A stretch of DNA of 64,000 bases from JASLDZ01 sp965199975. GTDB lineage: Bacteria > Pseudomonadota > Alphaproteobacteria > Caulobacterales > Caulobacteraceae. The notes under the pieces were generated by a model that worked only from the letters and a program-made list of their open reading frames with translations, had not been told where the DNA came from and did no database searches. Positions 26,243 through 33,434 of this stretch are shown here, piece by piece; the first letter of the stretch is position 1; the number at the start of each line of letters is the position of its first letter. A program made the translations under genes and the position numbers. The stretch covers positions 868,001-932,000 of the forward strand of contig OZ241340.1 in assembly GCA_965199975.1 (NCBI GenBank), written 5' to 3'.

Positions 26243-26752
26243 GTGAGCGGGCGCCCCTCCACCGACGTCTTCACCCCCGCGCAGCGCTCGGCGGTGATGG
26301 CCAGGGTGCGGGGGAAGGATACGGGGCCGGAACGGGCGGTGCGCCGGCTCCTCACCCGCATGGGCCTGCGCTATCGCCTGCAGCGGCGCGACCTGCCCGG
26401 ATCACCCGACATCGTCATGGCGGGGCGCCGGGTGGCGCTGTTCGTGCACGGGTGCTTCTGGCACGGCCACGACTGCCGCCGCGGGGCGCGCCAGCCCAAG
26501 CAGAACGCCGACTACTGGCGCGCCAAGATCGCCCGCAACATAGCGCGCGACGGCGAGGCCGACGCCCGGCTGCGGGGGCTGGGATGGCGCCCGCTGGTGG
26601 TGTGGGAGTGCGAACTGCGCGACGAGGCGGCGCTGGTCGCCCGCCTCGCCGCCGAGCTCGGCGCGGCTCAGGGCGCCAGCGTCTGCGCCGTCAGCGTGGC
26701 GACGCCTGAAAGCGCCGTGTCGGCCGAGGAAGCGCCCGCGCTCACGCTGTAG
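26243..26752 (+). CDS. vsr: Very short patch repair (Vsr) mismatch endonuclease
   Basis: A 169-residue protein. It nicks DNA 5' of T in T:G mismatches that arise from 5-methylcytosine deamination. Conserved features: RSAVMARVRGKDTGPERAVR, LPGSPDIV with catalytic Asp56, ALFVHGCFWHGHDC with the active-site histidines, and a W-x-x-K motif (YWRAKIARN). The GTG start lies 8 bp after cysK. The last ~28 codons run antisense to the end of the convergent GH3 gene and look non-conserved, suggesting that the stop was lost and the frame extended. Confidence 0.93.
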   Translation: MSGRPSTDVFTPAQRSAVMARVRGKDTGPERAVRRLLTRMGLRYRLQRRDLPGSPDIVMAGRRVALFVHGCFWHGHDCRRGARQPKQNADYWRAKIARNIARDGEADARLRGLGWRPLVVWECELRDEAALVARLAAELGAAQGASVCAVSVATPESAVSAEEAPALTL

Positions 26753-28851
26753 CGCCCGCCCGCCAGCGCCCAGCGGTGCGCGCTCGTGTCGAAGCGCGCC
26801 AGGAAGCGCGGGTCTGCGGTGACGTTGATCGTGCGACTCTCCCCCGGCGCCAGGCGGACGCGGCCCCAGCCGATCAGCCGCTTCGCCTGGCCCGCGCCCG
26901 CCGCATAGACCTGCGGCGTGGCCACGCCTGAGCGCTTGCCCGCGTTGGTGACGCGCAGGCTCACGCCCAGCGTCTCTCCGCCGGTGACCTTGAGGTCGCC
27001 ATAGCTGAAGTGCGTGTAGGAGAGGCCGTGGCCGAAGGCGAACAGGGGCCGCTCGCCCTTGCGCTCGAACCAGCGGTAGCCGACGTCGGCGCCCTCCGGA
27101 TAGCGCACGGTGAAGGCCGCCACGTCGCCGTCGTGCACCTCGGGGTGGGCGACGAAGCCGGCGTAGCCCGCCAACTGCGGATTGGGCAGCTGGGCGGTGG
27201 AGGCCGGGAAGGTCACCGGCAGTCGGCCCGCGGGGTCGACCTCGCCGAACAGCGCGGCGGCGATGGCCTCGCCGCCGCGCGCGCCCGGGTACCAGGCCTC
27301 CATCACCGCGCCCACCTGGGGCAGCCAGGGCATGGCCACCGCCCCGCCGGTCTCCAGCACCACCGCGGTGTTTGGATTGACGCCGGCCACGGCGGCGATC
27401 AGCGCGTCGGCGTTCCCATCGAGCGCCATGCGCGTGTCGAAGGCTTCGGACGCCCACTGGGTGGCGAACACGACCACGAGGTCCGCGCCCTTGGCCAGGG
27501 CGGCGGCGCGCGCGGGATCGCTCCCGTCGTCGAAGGCGACCCGCGCCTGCGGGGCCCGGGCGCGGATGGCCGCCAGCGGTGAGGACGGCAGGTAGACGAT
27601 GCCTGCGCCCCAGCTGGGCGAGCCCACCGGCCCGTGCACCACCATGGCGCCGCGGGGGATCACCTGCGAAGAGCCGCCGCCCGAGATCACCCCGAAGTCG
27701 GCATGCCCGCCGATCACCACGATGCGCCTGGCCGCCTTCGCCGCCGGCAGGAGGTCGCGGTCGTTCTTCAGGAGCACGAGCCCGTTCTGCGCCGCCCTTT
27801 CCGCCAACGCCGCATCGGCGGCGCTGTCGAAGGCGCGCGACGCACCCACCGGATCGTCCATCACGCCGGCGGCGTAGAGCGAGCGCACGATGCGGTGGGC
27901 CATGTCGTCGTAGCGCGCCCGGGGCACGGCGCCGGAGGCGACCGCCGCCTGCAGGGGCGCGCCGAAGAACACCGCCTTGTCCAGCTCCTGGCCCGACTCC
28001 TGGTCGAGCCCCGACAACGCCGCCTTGACGGTGGAGTGCACCGCCCCCCAGTCGCTCATCACCCAGCCGGGATACTTCCAGTCCTGCTTCAGCACGCCGG
28101 TCAGCAGGGGCGCGTTCTCGCAGGCGTAGTCGCCGTTGATCTTCATGTAGGCGCACATCACCGAGGCGGGATGGCCGATCTCGATGGCCTTCTCGAAGGC
28201 CAGGAGATCGCTCTCGCGCAGGGCCGCGGGGTCGATCACCGCATCCAGCACCATGCGCCCGGTCTCCTGGTCGTTCAGCGCGTAGTGCTTGACGGTCGAG
28301 GCGACGTGGCGGCTCTGGATGCCGCGGATGGACTGGCCGGCGATGGTGGCGGCCAGGAGCGGGTCCTCGCCCGCATACTCGAAGTTGCGCCCGTTGCGGG
28401 GATCGCGGGCCAGGTTCACGCCGCCGGCCAGCATGATGTCGTAGCCGGCGCGCCGCGCCTCCTCGCCGATCATGGCGCCGCCGGCGTAGGCGGCCTGGCC
28501 GTCCCAGCCCGCCGCCTGGGCGAGGCCCGAGGGCATGGCGGTCTCGTCGCCGTAGGGCGTGCGCCCCGCGTTGGCGACGCCCAGGCTGGCGTCGGTCTCG
28601 GCCAGCGACGGAAGCCCGTGGGCCGGCGCGCCGGGGAACCAGCCTGCGGCGAGTTTCACGCCGGGCGGGCGCGGCTTCATCGACGGCGGATGGTGGCCGT
28701 GCAGCAGGGCCGCCACGTCGCTCGCAGGCAGGCGCTTGAGGAGGGCGTCGGCCCGCGCATCGGGATCGCCCTGCGCCGCCGCCGCGCCCGCCACGACCGT
28801 GGCGCACACCGCAGTCACGCCAACCGAAAGAGCCGTCTTCATCACATCCAC
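26668..28851 (-). CDS. GH3 family beta-glucosidase, exported
   Basis: A 727-residue glycoside hydrolase: signal peptide with a VAGAAAA end, N-terminal (beta/alpha)8 domain with KHY (188-190) and the nucleophile Asp267 in VMSDWGA, the C-terminal alpha/beta sandwich, and a fibronectin type III-like domain (VSLRVTNAGKRSG). It would release glucose or xylose from beta-linked oligosaccharides in the periplasm. Upstream lies a 12-bp palindrome typical of LacI-family operators. The 3' end overlaps vsr by 85 bp on the opposite strand. ATG 28842 is an alternative start. Confidence 0.92.
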   Translation of the reverse strand: MDVMKTALSVGVTAVCATVVAGAAAAQGDPDARADALLKRLPASDVAALLHGHHPPSMKPRPPGVKLAAGWFPGAPAHGLPSLAETDASLGVANAGRTPYGDETAMPSGLAQAAGWDGQAAYAGGAMIGEEARRAGYDIMLAGGVNLARDPRNGRNFEYAGEDPLLAATIAGQSIRGIQSRHVASTVKHYALNDQETGRMVLDAVIDPAALRESDLLAFEKAIEIGHPASVMCAYMKINGDYACENAPLLTGVLKQDWKYPGWVMSDWGAVHSTVKAALSGLDQESGQELDKAVFFGAPLQAAVASGAVPRARYDDMAHRIVRSLYAAGVMDDPVGASRAFDSAADAALAERAAQNGLVLLKNDRDLLPAAKAARRIVVIGGHADFGVISGGGSSQVIPRGAMVVHGPVGSPSWGAGIVYLPSSPLAAIRARAPQARVAFDDGSDPARAAALAKGADLVVVFATQWASEAFDTRMALDGNADALIAAVAGVNPNTAVVLETGGAVAMPWLPQVGAVMEAWYPGARGGEAIAAALFGEVDPAGRLPVTFPASTAQLPNPQLAGYAGFVAHPEVHDGDVAAFTVRYPEGADVGYRWFERKGERPLFAFGHGLSYTHFSYGDLKVTGGETLGVSLRVTNAGKRSGVATPQVYAAGAGQAKRLIGWGRVRLAPGESRTINVTADPRFLARFDTSAHRWALAGGRYSVSAGASSADTALSGVATLTAQTLAP

Positions 28852-28889
28852 CCCGTCTTGCGCGCAAGCTTACCCGGCGTCCGCGCTTT

Positions 28890-28901
28890 GACAACGTTGT
28901 C
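28890..28901. promoter_or_regulatory. LacI-family-like operator upstream of the GH3 gene
   Basis: Perfect palindrome GACAACGTTGTC, extended to TGACAACGTTGTCT, with the central CG pair characteristic of LacI/GalR sites. It lies 39-50 bp before the GH3 start. On the gene's strand a possible -35 (TTGTCA, overlapping the palindrome) is followed 17 bp later by AAGCTT. The regulator is not in this window. Confidence 0.6.
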
Positions 28902-28928
28902 TGAGCGCCGCCGCCGGGTGGCGCGGCT

Positions 28929-29348
28929 TCAGGCGCCGAGCAGGTGCAGCGCCACCTCGCGCCGGTGCGGCCGGCGCCGGTGCTCGAACAGGTAGACGCC
29001 CTGCCATGTGCCGAGCGCGAGGCGGCCATCGATCAGCGGGATGGCGAGGTTCACGCCGGTGAGCATGGCGCGGATGTGGGCGGGCATGTCGTCGGGCCCC
29101 TCGTCGTCGTGGGCGTAGAGGGCGGCGTCCTCCGGCGCGACGCGCTCCATGAAGGCCTCCAGGTCGTCGCGCACCGCGGGGGCCGCGTTCTCCTGGATGA
29201 GGAGCGAGGCGGATGTGTGCCGGCAGAACAGGGTGAGGAGCCCTGTCGCCATGCTCTGCTCGCCGGTCCAGCGCCGCGCCTCATCGGTGATCTCGACGAG
29301 GCCGCGGCCGCGGGTGGCGATGCTTACGACGATGGCGGCTTGGCGCAT
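28929..29348 (-). CDS. YjbQ / UPF0047 family protein
   Basis: A 139-residue protein with the UPF0047 features: LTLFCRHTSASLLIQENA (conserved HTSA), then AHIRAMLTGVNLAIPLIDGRL and LGTWQGVYLFEHR (G-T-W-Q and E-H motifs with metal-ligand histidines). Members form trimers; E. coli YjbQ has weak thiamine-phosphate synthase activity, but the physiological role is unclear. The ATG lies 33 bp from the stop of the DUF4198 gene on the same strand. Confidence 0.93.
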   Translation of the reverse strand: MRQAAIVVSIATRGRGLVEITDEARRWTGEQSMATGLLTLFCRHTSASLLIQENAAPAVRDDLEAFMERVAPEDAALYAHDDEGPDDMPAHIRAMLTGVNLAIPLIDGRLALGTWQGVYLFEHRRRPHRREVALHLLGA

Positions 29349-29381
29349 GCGAAGGCGCCTAGCACGCGCCGCCCGCGGTGG

Positions 29382-30251
29382 TCAGGGCGTGGCTTCGATC
29401 GTCAGCGTGGCGACGTAGCTCTTCTCGGGCGGCTTGGCGCCGGAGGCTGAGGGGGCGGTCTTGGCCTCCAGCACATAGGCGCCGGCCGAGGGCAGGCGCA
29501 GCTCGGCGCGGCCGTCCGCGCCGGTGGTGGCGGTGAGCTCGGTCTTGTGGTCGGCGTAGGCCTCGTTCGCCCGGCGCGCGAGGATGGGCGCGCCCGCTAG
29601 CGGACGGCCGTCGAGCAGGAGGCGCACCACCAGCGGCTTGTCGAGAAACACCGCGTCGGGATTGGCGGTCGGGGCGATCTCCAGGCCCTCGCCGGTGGGC
29701 TTCAGCCCGCCGTCCGAAGGCGCGCCGCGGGTCACGTAGGTGTCGGCGCGCAGGTAGCCGGTGGTCTTCACCGTGGGCGCACCTTCGGGAATCGCGGCGA
29801 GCAGGGCCGGGCCCTCGCCGGCCTCGCGCCGGCCTCCGCTTGGCTTCGACACCTCGCCGCCGGCGCCGGCCAGGCGCGGCGGGCGCACGGGGCGCCACGT
29901 CCCGTCCACCTGCGCCCAGGTCATCTCGCGCGCGGTGCGAAGGCCGGTGGAGAGGCGATAGGTGCCCGGCGTGGGCAAGGGCGCATCGGCGGAGGTCAGC
30001 CCCTTGAGCTGGACCACGCCGTCGAGCTTCACCGTGGTCCCGTCGGGCCGCGTCTCGAACAGGTCGCCGGGCCTGAGCGCGAAGTCGGCCACGAGCGGCG
30101 TCTCCTCGTGCATGCCGCCGATCACCGTCACCCAGTCGCGCTGCGGGGCGAAGTTCAGGGGGGCGAGGAAGGGCGAATGAGCCAGTGCGGGCGCGGCCGT
30201 CGCGAGCGCCAGGCCGACGGCGAGCGCGAGGCAGGGGGCATGGCGGCGCAT
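29382..30251 (-). CDS. DUF4198 domain periplasmic protein
   Basis: A 289-residue exported protein with a signal peptide ending PALAHSPFLAP. The mature chain may thus begin with a histidine, as in other metal-binding DUF4198/PCuAC-adjacent proteins. The N-terminal beta-rich part (FAPQRDWVTVIGGMHEET) and the C-terminal Ig-like ATTGADGRAELRLPSAGAYV fit DUF4198, linked to nickel, cobalt or iron uptake. It is divergent from the ApbE-DUF2271 gene, with a strong inverted repeat between. Its function is inferred from context. Confidence 0.82.
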   Translation of the reverse strand: MRRHAPCLALAVGLALATAAPALAHSPFLAPLNFAPQRDWVTVIGGMHEETPLVADFALRPGDLFETRPDGTTVKLDGVVQLKGLTSADAPLPTPGTYRLSTGLRTAREMTWAQVDGTWRPVRPPRLAGAGGEVSKPSGGRREAGEGPALLAAIPEGAPTVKTTGYLRADTYVTRGAPSDGGLKPTGEGLEIAPTANPDAVFLDKPLVVRLLLDGRPLAGAPILARRANEAYADHKTELTATTGADGRAELRLPSAGAYVLEAKTAPSASGAKPPEKSYVATLTIEATP

Positions 30252-30284
30252 GGCGGGCTCGACTTCCGGACGGCGGGGTTCGCC

Positions 30285-30313
30285 TTGCTAATGCGAGGCT
30301 GTCGCACTAGCAA
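30285..30313. promoter_or_regulatory. Inverted repeat between divergent DUF4198 and ApbE genes (operator candidate)
   Basis: TTGCTAATGCGA (30285-30296) and TCGCACTAGCAA (30302-30313) are inverted copies with 11 of 12 positions matching, separated by 5 bp. The site lies 34 bp before the DUF4198 start and 30 bp before the ApbE start, suitable for one dimeric regulator controlling both directions. A Fur-like metalloregulator is a guess; no regulator gene is adjacent. Confidence 0.55.
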
Positions 30314-30342
30314 GCGCATGGGTTTCTGGAGACGACCTCGTC

Positions 30343-31800
30343 ATGCGCCTGCCCTCGCGCCTCGCCGGCCTGTTGGCCGCGGCCGCCGCCTTGGCGGGGG
30401 TCGATGTCGCGGCGGCTACGACGCCGGTCGCGCATCGCTTCCATGCCGACCACGTGCTGGGGACCTCGCTCGACGTGATGATCGTCACCGCAGATCCTGC
30501 GCTCGCCGGCCGCGCCGCCGCTGCCGCGTACGCCGAGATCGTGCGGCTGGACGCGGTGCTCAGCGGCTGGCGGCCGGACGCGGAGCTGGCGCGCGTCAAT
30601 GCGGGCGCGGCGGCGCGATCGCCCGACCTGCTGCACGTCGCGGCCCTCGCCGACGCCTGGCGCGCCCGCACCCGCGGCGCCTTCGACGGGCGGCTGGGCG
30701 CGCTCACAGCCGCGCGGCGCGCGGGCGACCCCGCGGCCCTGCGCGCCGCCTCAGCGACCCTGGCCGCCGCGCCCGTCGCAGCGCTCGACGCCCTTGGCCG
30801 GGCGTCGCCGGGCGTGGCGCTCGACCTGGACGGGGTGGCCAAGGGCTATGTGCTTGACCGGGCGCTGGACGCCGCTCGCCAGGCGGCGCCCGGCGCGCGT
30901 GGCGTGCTCGTCGACCTGGGCGGCGACGTGCGCGCCGACGGCCGGGGCCCCGAGGGCGGCTGGCGCGTGGGCCTGGGCCACGCCCGCGCCGAGGCCCCGC
31001 ACGCGGGTCTGCGCCTGCCGCAGGGCGGCGGCGCGGTGGCGGTCAGCGGTGCGGGCGCGCGCGATCTGCCGGGCGGCTCGCACCTCCTGGCGGCGCGCGA
31101 CGGCGCCTCGGCCCCGGCCCACGCGCGCGCCGCGGTGCTGGCGCCCTGCGCCGCCGACGCCGACGCGCTGGCCACCGCGCTCTGCCTCATGCCGGCGGGC
31201 GAGGGCTTGGCGCTGGCCGAGCGCCTGCCGGGGGTGGAGGCCGAGATGGTCGACGCCACCGGGGCCGTCCACGTCACCTCGGGCTGGCGGGCGCGCTTGG
31301 AGCCCTCGCCACGGCTGATCCGCGCCGCCGCGCCTGTCGGCTGGCCGGCCGGGCAGGTGGTCACCGTGACCTACGACGTGCCGAAGATCGCCGCGCCGAA
31401 GTACTATGCGCCCTACATCGCCATCTGGGTGACGGACGCCGATCGCAAGCTGGTGCGCACCCTGGCCGTGCTCGGCCAGAAACCCCGCTATCTCGAGAGC
31501 AATTACGTGTGGTGGCGCCGCTATGGCCGGCTCACGCCCAACGTCGATGCGCTGGCCAAGCCCACGCGGGCCCCGGGCCGCTACACCGCCACCTGGGACG
31601 GCGCCACCGATGCGGGGGGTCGCGCCGCCCCCGGCGCCTACCTCGTGCACGTGGAGGCGGCGCGCCAGGACGGCGGCCACACCTACGAAACGCTGCAGGT
31701 GAGCGTGGGCGCCGGCGGGTCGCTCGCGGCGGCCGCGCCGCCCAGGGATGAACTCGGTGCGATCCGGGCGAGCGTGGGTCCGGCCGGTCGCGCGGCGTGA
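30343..31800 (+). CDS. FAD:protein FMN transferase (ApbE) fused to DUF2271
   Basis: A 485-residue exported protein. After a signal peptide (to about residue 25) comes an ApbE domain (about 28-320): LGTSLDVMIV, DLDGVAKGYVLDRALD and the C-terminal ADALATALCLM region match the flavin transferase that attaches FMN to threonine in periplasmic proteins. The rest (about 340-470) is DUF2271: YAPYIAIWVTDADRKLVRTL, then YVWWRRYG and GAYLVHVEAARQDG. These are usually separate neighbouring genes with PepSY and DUF4198; here they form one polypeptide. GGAG precedes the ATG. The stop overlaps the GTG of the PepSY gene. Confidence 0.87.
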   Translation: MRLPSRLAGLLAAAAALAGVDVAAATTPVAHRFHADHVLGTSLDVMIVTADPALAGRAAAAAYAEIVRLDAVLSGWRPDAELARVNAGAAARSPDLLHVAALADAWRARTRGAFDGRLGALTAARRAGDPAALRAASATLAAAPVAALDALGRASPGVALDLDGVAKGYVLDRALDAARQAAPGARGVLVDLGGDVRADGRGPEGGWRVGLGHARAEAPHAGLRLPQGGGAVAVSGAGARDLPGGSHLLAARDGASAPAHARAAVLAPCAADADALATALCLMPAGEGLALAERLPGVEAEMVDATGAVHVTSGWRARLEPSPRLIRAAAPVGWPAGQVVTVTYDVPKIAAPKYYAPYIAIWVTDADRKLVRTLAVLGQKPRYLESNYVWWRRYGRLTPNVDALAKPTRAPGRYTATWDGATDAGGRAAPGAYLVHVEAARQDGGHTYETLQVSVGAGGSLAAAAPPRDELGAIRASVGPAGRAA

Positions 31801-32435
31801 GCGAGGGCGCGCGGCCGCAGGGGCGTGGCGGGCGGCGGGCGATCGACCGCGGGGCTGTCTACCGCACCTGCCGCATGCTGCACGCCTACATCTCGGCGGC
31901 CGCCTTCCTGCTGCTGATCTTCTTCGCCGCCACGGGCCTCCTGCTCGACCATCCGGACTGGCTGCAGGGCAAGGCGCCGGCGGAGCGCATCCGCAGCGCG
32001 CGGCTGGAGCCGGGCGAGCTCGCGGCGGCGCTGCACGCCCCCGACTCCTCCCGCGCCCTGGCCGCCGCAGCCACGCGCCATGTGCGCCTGCTCGGGGCCT
32101 ACAAGGACGGCTCCACCGACGGCGGCGAGGCGCTGATCCGGCTGGAGGGCGCCAAGGGGACGACTGATCTCGACATCGACACCGCCACCGGCGCCGTCCA
32201 CGCCACGCTGCAGCCCGCCACCGCCGCCAACATCGTCGAGGAACTGCACCGCGGGCGCGCCGCCGGACCCGCGTGGCGGCTGGTGATCGACGTCTCGGCC
32301 GTGGTGATCCTCGTGCTCTCGCTGGTCGGCTACGTGCTGTTCTTCAGCCTGCGCTTTCGCCTGCGCACCAGCCTGATCCTGACGGCGGCCAGCTTGGGCG
32401 GATTGGTGCTGACCTATATCGTGGCGGTGCCCTGA
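31797..32435 (+). CDS. PepSY-associated membrane protein
   Basis: A 212-residue protein with an N-terminal helix (CRMLHAYISAAAFLLLIFFA, with a His for possible haem), a periplasmic PepSY-like domain (AKGTTDLDIDTATGAVHATL), and two C-terminal helices. The layout matches the PepSY-TM proteins partnered with DUF2271 and ApbE in flavin/haem-dependent metal reduction. The GTG overlaps the preceding stop, so it is translationally coupled to the ApbE-DUF2271 fusion and probably accepts or passes electrons with it. Confidence 0.82.
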   Translation: MSEGARPQGRGGRRAIDRGAVYRTCRMLHAYISAAAFLLLIFFAATGLLLDHPDWLQGKAPAERIRSARLEPGELAAALHAPDSSRALAAAATRHVRLLGAYKDGSTDGGEALIRLEGAKGTTDLDIDTATGAVHATLQPATAANIVEELHRGRAAGPAWRLVIDVSAVVILVLSLVGYVLFFSLRFRLRTSLILTAASLGGLVLTYIVAVP

Positions 32436-32438
32436 GCC

Positions 32439-32744
32439 TCAGCCCAGCGTGGCGACCAGCGGGCCCGCCACCGTATTGTCCACCAGGATCTCCAGCGCTT
32501 TGAGCAGGATCAGGAGGATGATCGGGCTGATGTCCACTCCGCCCAGGTTGGGCAGCAAGCGCCGGATCGGGCGCAGCATCGGATCGACGATGCGATCCAG
32601 CACCTGCACGATCTGGCGCACGGTGGGATTGCGCAGGTTGATCACGTCGAAGGCCACCAGCCACGTCAGGATGGCGGAGACGAACACCACCAGGATCGCC
32701 AGATCGATCAGCGCGTGGAAGATGAATAGGATCGCGCTGCCCAT
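32439..32744 (-). CDS. YggT family membrane protein
   Basis: A 101-residue protein with two helices, at the N-terminus (ILFIFHALIDLAILVVFVSA) and C-terminus (DISPIILLILLKALEILV). The central RNPTVRQIVQVLDRIVDPML and PIRRLLPNLGGVD are the YggT signature. The family is linked to envelope/osmotic functions and division-site gene clusters in other bacteria. Convergent with the PepSY gene. ATG 32744 was chosen over an upstream frame lacking conserved residues. Confidence 0.92.
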   Translation of the reverse strand: MGSAILFIFHALIDLAILVVFVSAILTWLVAFDVINLRNPTVRQIVQVLDRIVDPMLRPIRRLLPNLGGVDISPIILLILLKALEILVDNTVAGPLVATLG

Positions 32745-32824
32745 GCCGGCTCCCGTCGCGCCGGAGGCGGCGCGCATCCGCATCGTCTAGCGGGCGTCGT
32801 GTGCGCTTCGCAAGGCGCGGCGCT

Positions 32825-33415
32825 TCACTCGAAGGCGACGAGCCGCCGGGCCTCGGCGCTGCGGTCGCGGGCGGCGGGCGTCATGCGGGTCAGCATGGCG
32901 TTGATGAAGGCGGCCTCGGTCTCCGGCGTCGCGAAGAAGCGCCTGGGCAGGTAGTAGAACAGGCCGGCGGCTGGCAGCAGCCAGTAACCCTTCCCTGCGG
33001 GCGCCAACTCGCCGACGTAGGCCCAGCGCAGGCGCGTGGTCGACGCAGCGCCGGCCACCACCAGCGCATCCTCGTCGATGGTGTAGCTCAGGGTGTTGGT
33101 GTCGGGCAGTCCCCGCGCCCGCCAGCCCGTGACGACGACGCGCGTGACGATCCGGCGCGCGACCAGCATCAGCCCGAACAGCAGGACGAAGAAGCCGATC
33201 GCCAGCGGAATGCTCGCTTGCCACGGCGCGTCGTACTGGATCATCACACCGATGACGCCGAGGTAGACGGCCAACAGGCCCAGCAAGAGGGCGATCCCGA
33301 GGAATCGCCAGCGCCCCAGGATGCGGCGGTTGCCGGCCCGGGCGAGGCTCGGATTGCGCGCCTCGCCCAAGGGGCTGGCGCCGGAGACGCTCAGGGCGGG
33401 CGGCGCGTCGCTCAC
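32825..33415 (-). CDS. YcxB-like membrane-anchored protein
   Basis: A 196-residue protein: two helices (about 36-57 and 67-86) then a cytoplasmic PH-like YcxB domain (LSYTIDEDALVVAGAASTTR, LRWAYVGELAPAGKGYWLL, YYLPRRFFATPETEAAFINA). YcxB-like domains are found in small membrane proteins without known function. It follows infB on the same strand after a 19-bp gap, so it may be at the tail of that operon. Confidence 0.75.
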   Translation of the reverse strand: MSDAPPALSVSGASPLGEARNPSLARAGNRRILGRWRFLGIALLLGLLAVYLGVIGVMIQYDAPWQASIPLAIGFFVLLFGLMLVARRIVTRVVVTGWRARGLPDTNTLSYTIDEDALVVAGAASTTRLRWAYVGELAPAGKGYWLLPAAGLFYYLPRRFFATPETEAAFINAMLTRMTPAARDRSAEARRLVAFE

Positions 33416-33434
33416 GATCGCGCCGGCTCTCTCA

